Positions 49,457 through 59,481 of a stretch of DNA of 64,000 nt are shown here, piece by piece. The stretch's first letter is position 1. The number at the start of each line of letters is the position of its first letter. Source of the stretch: Syntrophomonadaceae bacterium (GTDB taxonomy: Bacteria; Bacillota; Syntrophomonadia; Syntrophomonadales; DTU052); assembly GCA_012729505.1 (NCBI GenBank), contig JAAYDA010000029.1, positions 1 to 64,000 on the forward strand. The letters run 5' to 3'. A program made the translations under genes and the position numbers. The notes below the pieces were generated by a model. It did no database searches and had not been told where the DNA came from. It was given only the letters and a program-made list of their open reading frames with translations.

Positions 49457-51580
49457 TTACACCTCCGGAGCGATTTTAACCATAGGCGCCATAAGGGTGT
49501 TAAGAGTTTTAACCCCACAATCTTCAAAATCAACTACGGCAATATCTTCGGCAATAACCTGCTGAACCATACCTCGTCCAAATTTTTGATGCTGAACATG
49601 ATCACCCTCATGAATATTATGAACCCGTCCCTTTACTTTGGGCGGATTAAGATTTAGCTTGGCATCATTTTCTGAAATAGTAACAAACAATTCATCAGGT
49701 ATCTCTCGCAGGAAACGGCTGGCCATATTGGAACGATCATTGCCATACATAATGCGGTTCACCGCACGAGTCATAATGAGCTTCTCCTTGGCCCGGGTAA
49801 TTCCCACATAGCATAGCCTTCGTTCTTCCTCCATCTCCTCATGGGTCTCAGCCCGATAAGATGGAAAAATTCCCTCTTCCATTCCGGTCATAAACACCAC
49901 CGGGAATTCAAGCCCCTTGGCGCCGTGGAAGGTCATTAACAAAACCGCGTCGGAATAGTCGGTCTCATCGGATTCCTGCAGCAGGGCCACTTCAGTCAGG
50001 AAGTCTGCCAAATCTCGTTTGCCATCTGCTTCATATTCGATCATCAATGATTTGAGCTCCTGCAGATTTTCAGCCCGTTCTTCAGCTTCCAGAGGATGAT
50101 TGACTTTGATATCCTCCAGATATCCGGACAGCTTCAAAGTCTCTTCCAGCAGCTCTGCCAAGGATACCTGAGGGGCTATCTCCCTGAGATAGCTTATCAG
50201 CCCGTAGAAATTTTGCAGGGATTCTCTTATCTTTGTAGTATAGCCTTTTTCATTCTCGATATCCCGCAACGCTTCAACGATGGGCATCCTGGTTTGATTG
50301 CTCAAATCTTCAAGCTTTTTGATGGTTACTTCTCCTACCCCGCGCCGGGGAGTATTCACCGCACGTCGAAAGCTCATGGCATCAGACGTATTTATTACCA
50401 GTCTCAGATAAGCCATGATATCCTTGATCTCTTTACGCTGATAAAATTTCACTGCTCCCACAATCCGATAAGGTATTAACTGACGATTCAAGGCCTCTTC
50501 AATAATCCTCGACTGAGCATGAGTCCTATAAAATATGGCACAGTCCATATAACGATACTGTTTTCTTTTTACAATATCTTTGATAAACTGAGCCAAAAAC
50601 TCCCCTTCCTGCTGATGATTAGCCGCACCAAATCGCAACAGCTGCTCGCCGTTGGGATTTTGAGTAATCAGGTTCTTCTTTAAACGTCCTCCATTATTAA
50701 CAATAATAGCGTTGGCTGCTTCCAGAATATATTTAGTGGAACGATAATTTTCCTCCAGGGTGATCACTTTGGCTTTCGGGTAAATTTCCAAAAACCGTTC
50801 AATGTTATATGGTTCGGCACCCCGCCAGCTATAGATGGATTGATCGGGATCACCTACCACAAAGAGATTGCCGTTTGCTCCGGCCAACAAGTTGGTCCAC
50901 AAAAACTGAGCATAGTTGGTATCCTGATATTCATCTATCATTACATAATGAAACCTGGTCTGATAGCTATGTAAAACATCAGGGAATTCCTTGAATAACC
51001 TTACCGTAAGGCCAATCAAGTCTTCAAAATCAAGAACATTCAGCTCCCGCAGCCGACTGCCATAGAGCCTGAACAACTGAAGATAGAGGTCCCTTTGCTG
51101 GGGCGCCATCTTAAGCCCGGTGAAATAATCACCCGGTTCACTCATGCTGTTTTTGGCCTGCTTTATGAAAAAAGAGGCCAATTCAGGTTTGGCATCATAT
51201 TCCTGCAATTCTTTCAGACAGTCTTTGATGACCGCACGCTGCTCCCCTTCATCCATAATGGTGAAGCCCTTGCGATATCCTAATTTCTCTATTTCCATAC
51301 GCAAAATCTGGTAGGAAGCCGAATGGAAAGTCCTTATCCACTGGCCGTTGAAGTTGGGAATGAGTCCCTTTATCCGCTCTTTCATTTCCTGGGCCGCCTT
51401 GTTGGTAAAAGTAATGGCCATTATCTCATGAGGAGATACCCCTTGTTCGACCAAATGGGCAACCCTTCTGGTTAATACCCTGGTTTTTCCGCTTCCGGCA
51501 CCAGCCAGGACCAGGCAAGGTCCGTCATTATGCCGGACCGCTTCCAGTTGAGAATTATTAAGTTTCTCAAGAATTTTCAT
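49457..51580 (-). CDS. pcrA: UvrD/PcrA-type DNA helicase
   Basis: LVLAGAGSGKTRVLTRRVAHL, MIDEYQDTNYAQ, VVGDPDQSIYSWRGA, VMTFHGAKGLEFPVVF-type motifs. Confidence 0.96.
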   Translation of the reverse strand: MKILEKLNNSQLEAVRHNDGPCLVLAGAGSGKTRVLTRRVAHLVEQGVSPHEIMAITFTNKAAQEMKERIKGLIPNFNGQWIRTFHSASYQILRMEIEKLGYRKGFTIMDEGEQRAVIKDCLKELQEYDAKPELASFFIKQAKNSMSEPGDYFTGLKMAPQQRDLYLQLFRLYGSRLRELNVLDFEDLIGLTVRLFKEFPDVLHSYQTRFHYVMIDEYQDTNYAQFLWTNLLAGANGNLFVVGDPDQSIYSWRGAEPYNIERFLEIYPKAKVITLEENYRSTKYILEAANAIIVNNGGRLKKNLITQNPNGEQLLRFGAANHQQEGEFLAQFIKDIVKRKQYRYMDCAIFYRTHAQSRIIEEALNRQLIPYRIVGAVKFYQRKEIKDIMAYLRLVINTSDAMSFRRAVNTPRRGVGEVTIKKLEDLSNQTRMPIVEALRDIENEKGYTTKIRESLQNFYGLISYLREIAPQVSLAELLEETLKLSGYLEDIKVNHPLEAEERAENLQELKSLMIEYEADGKRDLADFLTEVALLQESDETDYSDAVLLMTFHGAKGLEFPVVFMTGMEEGIFPSYRAETHEEMEEERRLCYVGITRAKEKLIMTRAVNRIMYGNDRSNMASRFLREIPDELFVTISENDAKLNLNPPKVKGRVHNIHEGDHVQHQKFGRGMVQQVIAEDIAVVDFEDCGVKTLNTLMAPMVKIAPEV

Positions 51581-51738
51581 TTTTTTCTCCAGTAAAAATT
51601 ATCATGTCTTTCTATTAAGGATAACTCAAATAGCGACAATCTGCCAGGGTAACAATCCAGACATTCTGGTTCTGAGGAATAGCTGGCTTTCATATGCGCA
51701 GCTGTTTACTGTAGTTGAAGTGACATTCCCAGGCTCGC

Positions 51739-52392
51739 TTACCTGCGGCTCCGGAGTTCCTTGAACACCTGAGCCAGGCTTACATCCTTTTCGACCATCA
51801 ATACCAGCAGGTGGTAGATTAAGTCGGAAATTTCATAAACCAGTTCGCCCTTATCCGGGTTTTTGGCGGCAATAATAACCTCGGCGCTTTCTTCTCCGAC
51901 TTTTTTCAAGATCTTATCGATCCCTTTGTTAAACAGATATGTGGTGTAAGAACCTTCCGGCCGCTGAATATACCGGCCCCGAATTACTTCCTGGAGCTCG
52001 GCCATAATAGCCGGTGAGCCTTCCCCATATACCTCTTGCGGATCAAAAAGGCGGGTACTTAATTCATCACCCTCCAGATTTCTGTAAAAACAGCTCTGAT
52101 GCCCGGTGTGACAAGACGGTCCGGAGGCTTCCACCAAAAGCAACAGAGCATCATGGTCACAGTCATACCGAATCTCAACTATCGACTGGATATTTCCGGA
52201 CTCCTCTCCCTTATGCCAGAGCTGATTCCTGCTCCGGGAAAAAAACCAGGTTTCACCGGTAGTAATAGTTCGCTCCAGCGCTTCCCGGTTCATGTAAGCC
52301 ATCATCAGAACTTCCTTGCTGTTTTTGTCCTGAACAATAGCAGGTATCAGGCCATTATTATCGTATTTTAACTGATCAGACATATTAGTCAT
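51739..52392 (-). CDS. hisIE: Bifunctional phosphoribosyl-AMP cyclohydrolase / phosphoribosyl-ATP diphosphatase
   Basis: [36 protein letters not shown]-terminal [14 protein letters not shown]. Confidence 0.95.
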   Translation of the reverse strand: MTNMSDQLKYDNNGLIPAIVQDKNSKEVLMMAYMNREALERTITTGETWFFSRSRNQLWHKGEESGNIQSIVEIRYDCDHDALLLLVEASGPSCHTGHQSCFYRNLEGDELSTRLFDPQEVYGEGSPAIMAELQEVIRGRYIQRPEGSYTTYLFNKGIDKILKKVGEESAEVIIAAKNPDKGELVYEISDLIYHLLVLMVEKDVSLAQVFKELRSRR

Positions 52393-53147
52393 TATCTTAC
52401 CGCCACCCCCCGGTCCGCCAGATATTTTTTAGCCTCGGCTACCCGATAATCACCATAATGAAATATCGATGCCACTAAAACCGCATCGGCTTTTCCTTGC
52501 GTTACCGCTTCGTAAAGATGCTCCAGATTCCCGGCACCACCTGAAGCGATAACCGGTATTCTCACCGCCTCACCTATGGTTCTGGTCAAAGGAAGATCAT
52601 AACCATTCCTGGTTCCATCCTTATCCATACTGGTCAACAGAATCTCACCCGCCCCCAGTGATTCCACCTGACATGCCCATTCTACTGCATCAAGACCGGT
52701 GGGAGTTCTCCCTCCATTAATGACTACCTCCCATTTTTCTCCTTCTATTTGACGTGCATCGATAGCCACCACTATACATTGACAGCCAAATTTATCTGCT
52801 CCTTCGGTTATCAAGGATGGAGTCTTGACCGCTGCCGTATTGAGAGATATCTTGTCGGCACCGGCTTTAAGCATTTTGCGGATATCTTCAATATTCCGTA
52901 AACCTCCGCCAACTGTAAAGGGAATAAAGACCTGCTCCGCAGTACGCCGGGCTACATCGAAGATGATGCTGCGGTCCTCCGAGGAAGCGGTTATATCCAG
53001 AAATACCAATTCATCCGCACCTTCGCTATCATAAAAAGCTGCCAATTCCACGGGATCACCTGCATCGCGAAGGTCTACAAAGTTTACCCCCTTTACCACC
53101 CGCCCGGCATGGACATCCAAACAGGGAATTATCCTTTTCGCCAACAA
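52392..53147 (-). CDS. hisF: Imidazole glycerol phosphate synthase subunit HisF
   Basis: [30 protein letters not shown]. Confidence 0.97.
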   Translation of the reverse strand: MLAKRIIPCLDVHAGRVVKGVNFVDLRDAGDPVELAAFYDSEGADELVFLDITASSEDRSIIFDVARRTAEQVFIPFTVGGGLRNIEDIRKMLKAGADKISLNTAAVKTPSLITEGADKFGCQCIVVAIDARQIEGEKWEVVINGGRTPTGLDAVEWACQVESLGAGEILLTSMDKDGTRNGYDLPLTRTIGEAVRIPVIASGGAGNLEHLYEAVTQGKADAVLVASIFHYGDYRVAEAKKYLADRGVAVR

Positions 53148-53159
53148 CGTTTCTTCACC

Positions 53160-53882
53160 TCATCTTCCTGCAGCATTAAGGGCTTCTCCCAGGGTAATCC
53201 GTCCTTCATACAGGGCTTTGCCTATAATCGCCCCCTCAATCCCCGGGATTTGCCGCAGCTTCACAATATCTTTCACACTGGTAACTCCACCTGATCCTAT
53301 CACCGATAAGCCGCTTCCTTTAGCCAAAGCCTCAGTTGCAGAAAGATTGGGCCCTTGTAATTCTCCATCCCTGCTAATATCGGTATACACCAGACGGGTA
53401 ATCCCCAATGATTTCATTTCTAAAGCCAAATCCAAAGCCGGCACTTCTGTAACATCCACCCACCCTTTTACCGCCACCATTCCATTTCGGGCATCAATGC
53501 CAATGACGATTTTATCAGGGCCAAACTCCTTCAGCAGATTCTCTATAAAAAATCGGTCATCTAAAGCCTTTGTTCCAATAATAATACGGCTGACTCCCAG
53601 GTTCAGGAAACTGGCGGCTATCTTCATATCTCGAATTCCACCACCCAGCTGAACAGGAATATTCAACTGGGAAACCATATCCTTGATAATGCTTTGATTA
53701 CGTGGAATACCGGAGAAAGCCCCGTCCAGATCCACCACATGCACCCATTGGGCTCCCTGGCGCTCCCACTGACGGGCTATTTCCGCCGGGTCTTGGCTAT
53801 ATACGGTTTCCTGATCCTTCCTGCCCTGAATCAGGCGGACACATCGACCTTCTTTAATATCTACAGCCGGGAAAATCAGCAA
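53160..53882 (-). CDS. hisA: ProFAR isomerase
   Basis: IFPAVDIKEGRCVRLIQG, IPVQLGGGIRD. Confidence 0.96.
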   Translation of the reverse strand: MLIFPAVDIKEGRCVRLIQGRKDQETVYSQDPAEIARQWERQGAQWVHVVDLDGAFSGIPRNQSIIKDMVSQLNIPVQLGGGIRDMKIAASFLNLGVSRIIIGTKALDDRFFIENLLKEFGPDKIVIGIDARNGMVAVKGWVDVTEVPALDLALEMKSLGITRLVYTDISRDGELQGPNLSATEALAKGSGLSVIGSGGVTSVKDIVKLRQIPGIEGAIIGKALYEGRITLGEALNAAGR

Positions 53883-53948
53883 GTTTTTATCCCCCTCTTT
53901 TTCCTTCCGGTATAGATAGGTCTAAACCGCCTGTCCTCCAAAAGGAAT

Positions 53949-54554
53949 CTATTTATTAACAATACGTCCAAAATTCTTTAATATCTGCAGGCCCAGAGCA
54001 CTGGATTTTTCCGGATGGAACTGGCAGCCCATGATGCTATCCTTCTGGACCGCACAGCAAAATTCTCTGCCATAATGGCAGATTCCGATGCTCTCATCTC
54101 CTTGCGGAATACAATGGTAGGAATGCACGAAATAGAAATATGAATCATTAGGAATTCCTATAAACAAAGGGCTGCTCCTGACTTGACGAAGCTGATTCCA
54201 ACCCATGTGGGGAACCTTTTCCTCATAGGGAAAGCGCACCACCCGACCAGGAATAATATCAAGACCCCGGTGATTACCATTCTCTTCACTTTCAGAAAAT
54301 AACAGCTGCATACCCAGACATATGCCCAGCAAAGGGATTCTCTGACGAACAACCTCCTGCAGGGCCTGGGCCATACCAGTCCTGTTGAGGCTGGCTACCG
54401 CATCCTTAAATGCTCCCACTCCCGGCAAGATCACCCCCGACGCAGCTGCCACCTCCTCAGGATGACCGGTAACCTGGGCGACTAACCCTGCGCTTTCCAA
54501 GCCTTTCTGGACACTGCGAAGATTTCCCATTCCATAATCAATTATGGAGATCAT
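53949..54554 (-). CDS. hisH: Imidazole glycerol phosphate synthase subunit HisH
   Basis: IIDYGMGNLRSVQKGLE, LGICLGMQLLF, FHPEKS. Confidence 0.96.
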   Translation of the reverse strand: MISIIDYGMGNLRSVQKGLESAGLVAQVTGHPEEVAAASGVILPGVGAFKDAVASLNRTGMAQALQEVVRQRIPLLGICLGMQLLFSESEENGNHRGLDIIPGRVVRFPYEEKVPHMGWNQLRQVRSSPLFIGIPNDSYFYFVHSYHCIPQGDESIGICHYGREFCCAVQKDSIMGCQFHPEKSSALGLQILKNFGRIVNK

Positions 54555-54608
54555 TATTACAAACCAACTCCCAAAAAACCAGTATTATGTACAGTCTGCC
54601 AGGAAATG

Positions 54609-55205
54609 TTACAGTCGGCCTTTTGAAGACCATACCCCTTGGATTCGCGGCTCATAAGCAATAGCTTCACTAAGAGCACGGGCAAAGCTTTTGAAGATTG
54701 CTTCTATGATATGGTGGGTATTACTGCCTTTCAGCAGATCAATATGGATAGTCATTCCGCTATTATTGGCCATGGCCCGAAAGAATTCTTCCACCAATTC
54801 AGTTGAAAAGCTCCCGACTGCTTCCATCGGCATAGGGACATTAAAATCCAGATAAGGCCGTCCGGACAGATCCATGACTACCCGGGCCAAGGCCTCATCC
54901 ATAGGAATAAGCGCACTACCATAACGATTGATGCCCCGCTTTTCACCCAGACATTCTTTCAGCGCCTGTCCCAGACATATACCTATATCCTCAACGGTAT
55001 GGTGGTCATCGATCTGAGTGTCTCCCCGTGCCCATATCCGCAGGTCACACAGGCTGTGGGCAGCCAGCAAAACCAACATATGACTCAAAAATGGCACTTC
55101 AATATCAATTTGGCTGTTGCCCGTTCCATCCAGCTCCAGATTTAATACTATTTCGGTTTCACTAGTCTTCCGGCGAATCTCGGCAACTCTTGCATCATTG
55201 TCCAT
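54609..55205 (-). CDS. hisB: Imidazoleglycerol-phosphate dehydratase
   Basis: PFLSHMLVLLAAH, DDHHTVEDIGICLGQAL, NTHHIIEAIFKSFARAL; start probably at MDNDARVAEI. Confidence 0.96.
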   Translation of the reverse strand: MDNDARVAEIRRKTSETEIVLNLELDGTGNSQIDIEVPFLSHMLVLLAAHSLCDLRIWARGDTQIDDHHTVEDIGICLGQALKECLGEKRGINRYGSALIPMDEALARVVMDLSGRPYLDFNVPMPMEAVGSFSTELVEEFFRAMANNSGMTIHIDLLKGSNTHHIIEAIFKSFARALSEAIAYEPRIQGVWSSKGRL

Positions 55206-56490
55206 CGGCCGATCTCCTTCGCACCTTAACGGAATTAGCATGGGCAGTTAGCCCCTCAACCTCAGCCAGTCGAATAACTTCCTTGTGGTTTTTTTCAAAA
55301 CCCATCCGGCTGTAATAAACCAGACTGGATTTCTTCATAAAGGTAGCTACCGTAACCGGCGAATAAAACTTGGCTGTTCCTCCGGTAGGCAGTATGTGGT
55401 TGGGACCGGCCAGATAATCGCCGACCGGCTCCGGAGTATAATGTCCCAGGAAAATAGCCCCCGCGTTTTTAATAGCGCCCAACCAGCTAAAAGGCTCCTC
55501 CACCATTACTTCCAGATGCTCAGGTGCCACCCGATTAGCAATTTCGAAAGCCTCATCCAGATCAGATACCAGAATGAAAGCTCCATTCTGTACCAAAGAT
55601 TCCCGAATAATTGTGCGTCGGGACAGAGTTACTATCTGCTTCTCAATCTCCTCTTCCACCCGATCCATAAAATCCGAGCTGTACGAAACCAGAATCGAGC
55701 GGGCCCGCACATCATGCTCCGCCTGAGACATGAGATCAGCCGCAACATGGGCCGGATCAGCACTTTCATCAGCTACAATCAATATCTCGCTTGGTCCCGC
55801 CAGCATATCTATATCAACTTCTCCATATACCAGCTTCTTGGCCAGAGTAACGTATATGTTACCCGGTCCGGTAATCTTATCAACCGGTTTTATCGTATTG
55901 GTACCATAAGCCAGGGCAAATACCGCCTGGGCGCCGCCCACCTTGTATATCTCTGAAACCCCCAGCTCCGCTGCCGCCACCAAAGTATAAGGATTAATTT
56001 TACCATTGGCGTCCGGAGGCGTCACCATGGCAATCTCCTCCACTCCCGCCACCAAAGCCGGGATCGCATTCATCAACACCGAAGAAGGATAAGCCGCAGT
56101 CCCGCCCGGAACATATATTCCTACTCTTTCTAACGGCCGGTGAATCTGTCCCATGATATTACCATCCGCATCCGGCTCCATCCAGCTGGGGTTCATCTGC
56201 TTGAAATGAAAATCCTCTATATTGTCAATGGCAACACCCAATGCATCCAAGAAATCACCATCGACCAAATTGTAAGCCTCGTCAATCTCATCGTCACTCA
56301 CCATCAGCTTATCTTCCGTCAATTCAGCTCCATCATAGCGAAGAGTAAACTCAACCAGGGACTTATCCCCTTGGCTGCGAACCAGATTCCCAATTTCGGC
56401 CACCTGATCCGTTAAGGAATCAAGATCCTCGGAAACCTTGGCCAAAAACTCATCAAGCTCCCGTCCACTGCCGGCAAATCGTCTTATCAT
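55195..56490 (-). CDS. hisD: Histidinol dehydrogenase
   Basis: ERVGIYVPGGTAAYPSSVLMNAIPA, VDMLAGPSEILIVAD, AGPNHILPTGGTA. Confidence 0.97.
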   Translation of the reverse strand: MIRRFAGSGRELDEFLAKVSEDLDSLTDQVAEIGNLVRSQGDKSLVEFTLRYDGAELTEDKLMVSDDEIDEAYNLVDGDFLDALGVAIDNIEDFHFKQMNPSWMEPDADGNIMGQIHRPLERVGIYVPGGTAAYPSSVLMNAIPALVAGVEEIAMVTPPDANGKINPYTLVAAAELGVSEIYKVGGAQAVFALAYGTNTIKPVDKITGPGNIYVTLAKKLVYGEVDIDMLAGPSEILIVADESADPAHVAADLMSQAEHDVRARSILVSYSSDFMDRVEEEIEKQIVTLSRRTIIRESLVQNGAFILVSDLDEAFEIANRVAPEHLEVMVEEPFSWLGAIKNAGAIFLGHYTPEPVGDYLAGPNHILPTGGTAKFYSPVTVATFMKKSSLVYYSRMGFEKNHKEVIRLAEVEGLTAHANSVKVRRRSADGQ

Positions 56491-57146
56491 TCCTTCACCA
56501 CCCCTTCCGCCACCAATCGGCTCATCTTTGATATCATAGGCTCAATAATCGAATATTTGGTGCGGTAGCTAACCCGGTTAACGATCACCCGAGCTGTGCA
56601 AACCGCAATATTAGCCTTCTCCTTCAGGAAGTTTTCTTCCAGCGTCTTCCCGGTTGAGACTATATCCACAATGATTTCCGCCAGCCCCACTCGGGGTGCC
56701 AGCTCAATATTACCATGCAATTTAATGACCTCAACCTGCAGGCCTTGCTCCCGAAAAAACTCCTCAGCTACATGGGGGAACTTGGTAGCCACCCGCTGAT
56801 AATTGAAATCAGCCAGAGGCTGACCAACCCTTTCCTGGGGCACTGCCACAATAAATCGGCAATAACCGAAGCCCAAGTCCACCATCTCATAAACATCCTT
56901 GGCCTGATCAAGGATAATGTCCTTTCCTACAATCCCCAGATCCGCCGCACCGTGCTCCACATAAGTAGGCACATCCGTAGGGCGGCACATTATATAACTA
57001 ACCTTTTGATCTGGAAAATCAAAAACCAGACTTCGCTTTCCATCACTGACTCCCCGGATTGGAAGATCGAGATGATCCAGCATTTGTAAAGTCGGCCCCA
57101 GGAGCTTCCCCTTGGGCAGAGCTATTGTAAGTTGTTCCGGATTCAT
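56487..57146 (-). CDS. hisG: ATP phosphoribosyltransferase, short form
   Basis: LTIALPKGKLLGPTLQ, DVPTYVEHGAADLGIVGKD, IVDIVSTGKTLEEN; 219 aa, paired with hisZ. Confidence 0.96.
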   Translation of the reverse strand: MNPEQLTIALPKGKLLGPTLQMLDHLDLPIRGVSDGKRSLVFDFPDQKVSYIMCRPTDVPTYVEHGAADLGIVGKDIILDQAKDVYEMVDLGFGYCRFIVAVPQERVGQPLADFNYQRVATKFPHVAEEFFREQGLQVEVIKLHGNIELAPRVGLAEIIVDIVSTGKTLEENFLKEKANIAVCTARVIVNRVSYRTKYSIIEPMISKMSRLVAEGVVKE

Positions 57147-57318
57147 AAGTTGCCTCGCTTTAATGAATTAAAGTAATATACGCCCCAAAGTTTAACATCG
57201 GCTAATCAACCTGTCAATGAGCAATCACCTCCAGAGTCATCCGATGTTATCAATAATAAATAATCACTATTTATGCTTTGCTCATTCCGAAGGCTTCTGG
57301 TCTTCGGCGTACTAGATA

Positions 57319-58455
57319 TCAGCCGGTTTTTGCCCCGGCTAACTTCGCAATGACATCTTTCTCTGAATTTTCTTGGATGTCAACCTCAGCAATATGTCCT
57401 TCTGCCCGCAAATCCCTGGCCTTTTTCAGAACAGCCCGAAGATCACTCCCTGATACTATCCAACGCTGCGGAAGAACTGCTCCGCGGTTTTGCAAAGCCA
57501 ATAAAACCCTTTCGATCCCCACTGCGAAACCGGTAGCAGCCTGAGGGCAGCCAAATTTGTCCAGGAGTTTATCGTATCTGCCCCCTCCCAGCAAAGGATA
57601 ACCCAGTTGAGGAGAATATCCTTCAAAGACTATACCGGTATAGTAGTCAAACCCCCTTAATATCCCCAGATCAATAACAACATCTTGTTGGATCCCATAT
57701 ATAGCTAAAAGCTCATAAACCTTAGTCAGTTCGGCTATTGCTTGATCAACTCCGGGCACCTTGCGGATTGCCTCCAGACGATTCAAAACCTCCGGCCCCC
57801 CATGTATCACCGGAAGCTCCAGCAAAACCCTTTTAAAATCCGGATTCATAGTCAGCCCGGACAACAGTTCACCCATGCCGACCAAGTCTTTCTTAAGAAC
57901 TAATGCCTTTATGCTATCCTTGGCCTGTTCGTTCAGCCCGCTCTCTGCCAGCAGGCTGGTAAAAATCCCGATATGATTCAAGCTGATTTTAAACTCTAAT
58001 TCCTGTTGGCCCAGAATTTCAGCGGCCAGAGCTATTACTTCCGCATCCGCTCTTTTTCCCGGCGCCCCAATCAGTTCCACCCCTAATTGGTAAAACTCCT
58101 TATAACGTCCCATCTGAGGCATGGTATGTCTGAAAATATTTGCATTATAAAAAAGGCGTAAAGGTTCATCAGTATCACGAAATTTGGTAGAAACGATGCG
58201 CGCAATAGGAATCGTCATCTCCGGACGCAGCACCAAGAGACGCCCATCGCGATCCTGAAGAAGAAACAGCTCCTGTCTCAGGTTATTTCCGGCCCCTCCT
58301 TCGATTACCTCCAGATACTCGAAGGTAGGCGTAATAACCTCCCTATAACCCCATTCAAGGAAGGTCTGTACGGTTCTATTCTCAAAATCCCGTTTCAGAG
58401 CCGCCTCATCGGGGAGAAAATCCTTGGTTCCTCTTACAATTTCATAATTGTTCAT
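57319..58455 (-). CDS. hisZ: ATP phosphoribosyltransferase regulatory subunit
   Basis: Class II aaRS-like (RGTKDFLPDEA, RLFYNANIFRH, YYTGIVFEGY); 378 aa without a HisRS anticodon-binding domain; upstream of hisG. Confidence 0.93.
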   Translation of the reverse strand: MNNYEIVRGTKDFLPDEAALKRDFENRTVQTFLEWGYREVITPTFEYLEVIEGGAGNNLRQELFLLQDRDGRLLVLRPEMTIPIARIVSTKFRDTDEPLRLFYNANIFRHTMPQMGRYKEFYQLGVELIGAPGKRADAEVIALAAEILGQQELEFKISLNHIGIFTSLLAESGLNEQAKDSIKALVLKKDLVGMGELLSGLTMNPDFKRVLLELPVIHGGPEVLNRLEAIRKVPGVDQAIAELTKVYELLAIYGIQQDVVIDLGILRGFDYYTGIVFEGYSPQLGYPLLGGGRYDKLLDKFGCPQAATGFAVGIERVLLALQNRGAVLPQRWIVSGSDLRAVLKKARDLRAEGHIAEVDIQENSEKDVIAKLAGAKTG

Positions 58456-58761
58456 TTACAGATCACTCTTTTCTCTGAGTCGCTCCAAAACCATTTTATA
58501 ACCGCCCGATCCGTTTAGAAATCGTTTTACCCGGCTGATGGTGGCGGTGCTGGCACCAGTTATTTCAGCAATCCGATTATATGTTTCATTTTCCACCAAC
58601 ATGCTCGCTACCCGCAAACGTTGGGATAAGATCTCTAATTCGTTTTTGGTACATAAGTCATCCAAAAAAACACTGCATTCCTTCTCATTAACCAGCACCA
58701 GAAAGGCAGATACTAACAATTCCTTATCTTCAGCTATCCTAAGCGCTTTCATGCCGGACAC
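58456..58761 (-). CDS. TrpR-like YerC/YecD family DNA-binding protein
   Basis: LCTKNELEILSQRLRVASMLVENETYNRIAEITGASTATISRVKRFL. Confidence 0.92.
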   Translation of the reverse strand: MSGMKALRIAEDKELLVSAFLVLVNEKECSVFLDDLCTKNELEILSQRLRVASMLVENETYNRIAEITGASTATISRVKRFLNGSGGYKMVLERLREKSDL

Positions 58762-58772
58762 AGAATCCCTCC

Positions 58773-59387
58773 TTACAACAATTGCACATCGTTAATGACC
58801 AGGTCAAAACGACATCCCAAGTATTCCGCTGCCCGTTTGCACATCATCATCTTAGTTAAGAAAATCTCGAAATAATCCATTACACTGCAGACTTCGGTAT
58901 CAATAGTCAGATTCATTACAATCAACCGTTCCATCGCGTTAATAAAAAGCGATGAATCTTTGGCCGCATAATTGACCCGATCTCTATCCGTAAAGGAGGT
59001 TGCGTCATTTTTGCGTACTCGCGAATGGTTGACATCCGATTTATCCGCCAAGATAACCGCAGCAGAAACATTGCTTACTGAATAGCCACCTGCTTGTTCC
59101 TCGTGGTGGGCTATGGCTCCCATGATAGTGGTAACCTCTTCCGGGTCCATACCCATCTCACTCAGAATCTCAAAAACCATTATTGCTCCCCAGGTTCCAT
59201 GGCGATACCGGTGGATCAGATTCCCGATGTCATGAAGATAACCGGCAATGGCCGCCAGCTCAGCCTCCCGGCGGGGATAGCCAAGGTTAAATATGATGTC
59301 ATAACTAAGCTCAGCAGTCAGTTCCGCATGAGCGATACTGTGTTCCAGCGCTCCAATACTGCCTATAAACTGGTTACCCATTTCCAT
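58773..59387 (-). CDS. HD-domain phosphohydrolase
   Basis: HSIAHAELTAELSYDI, AGYLHDIGNLIHRYRHG, MGAIAHHEE. Confidence 0.88.
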   Translation of the reverse strand: MEMGNQFIGSIGALEHSIAHAELTAELSYDIIFNLGYPRREAELAAIAGYLHDIGNLIHRYRHGTWGAIMVFEILSEMGMDPEEVTTIMGAIAHHEEQAGGYSVSNVSAAVILADKSDVNHSRVRKNDATSFTDRDRVNYAAKDSSLFINAMERLIVMNLTIDTEVCSVMDYFEIFLTKMMMCKRAAEYLGCRFDLVINDVQLL

Positions 59388-59481
59388 ATAAGTTTTTACT
59401 TCCTGATTCTCTTTAACTTGTTCCAGAGTAATAATTTATATCAGTCCTTTTCAAGTTCCTATAGCGATTCATGGGCCGCAA

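Noticed and set aside
57319-58455. histidyl-tRNA synthetase (hisS)
   Set aside because: Length (378 aa), lack of a typical C-terminal anticodon-binding domain and position directly upstream of short-form hisG identify hisZ.
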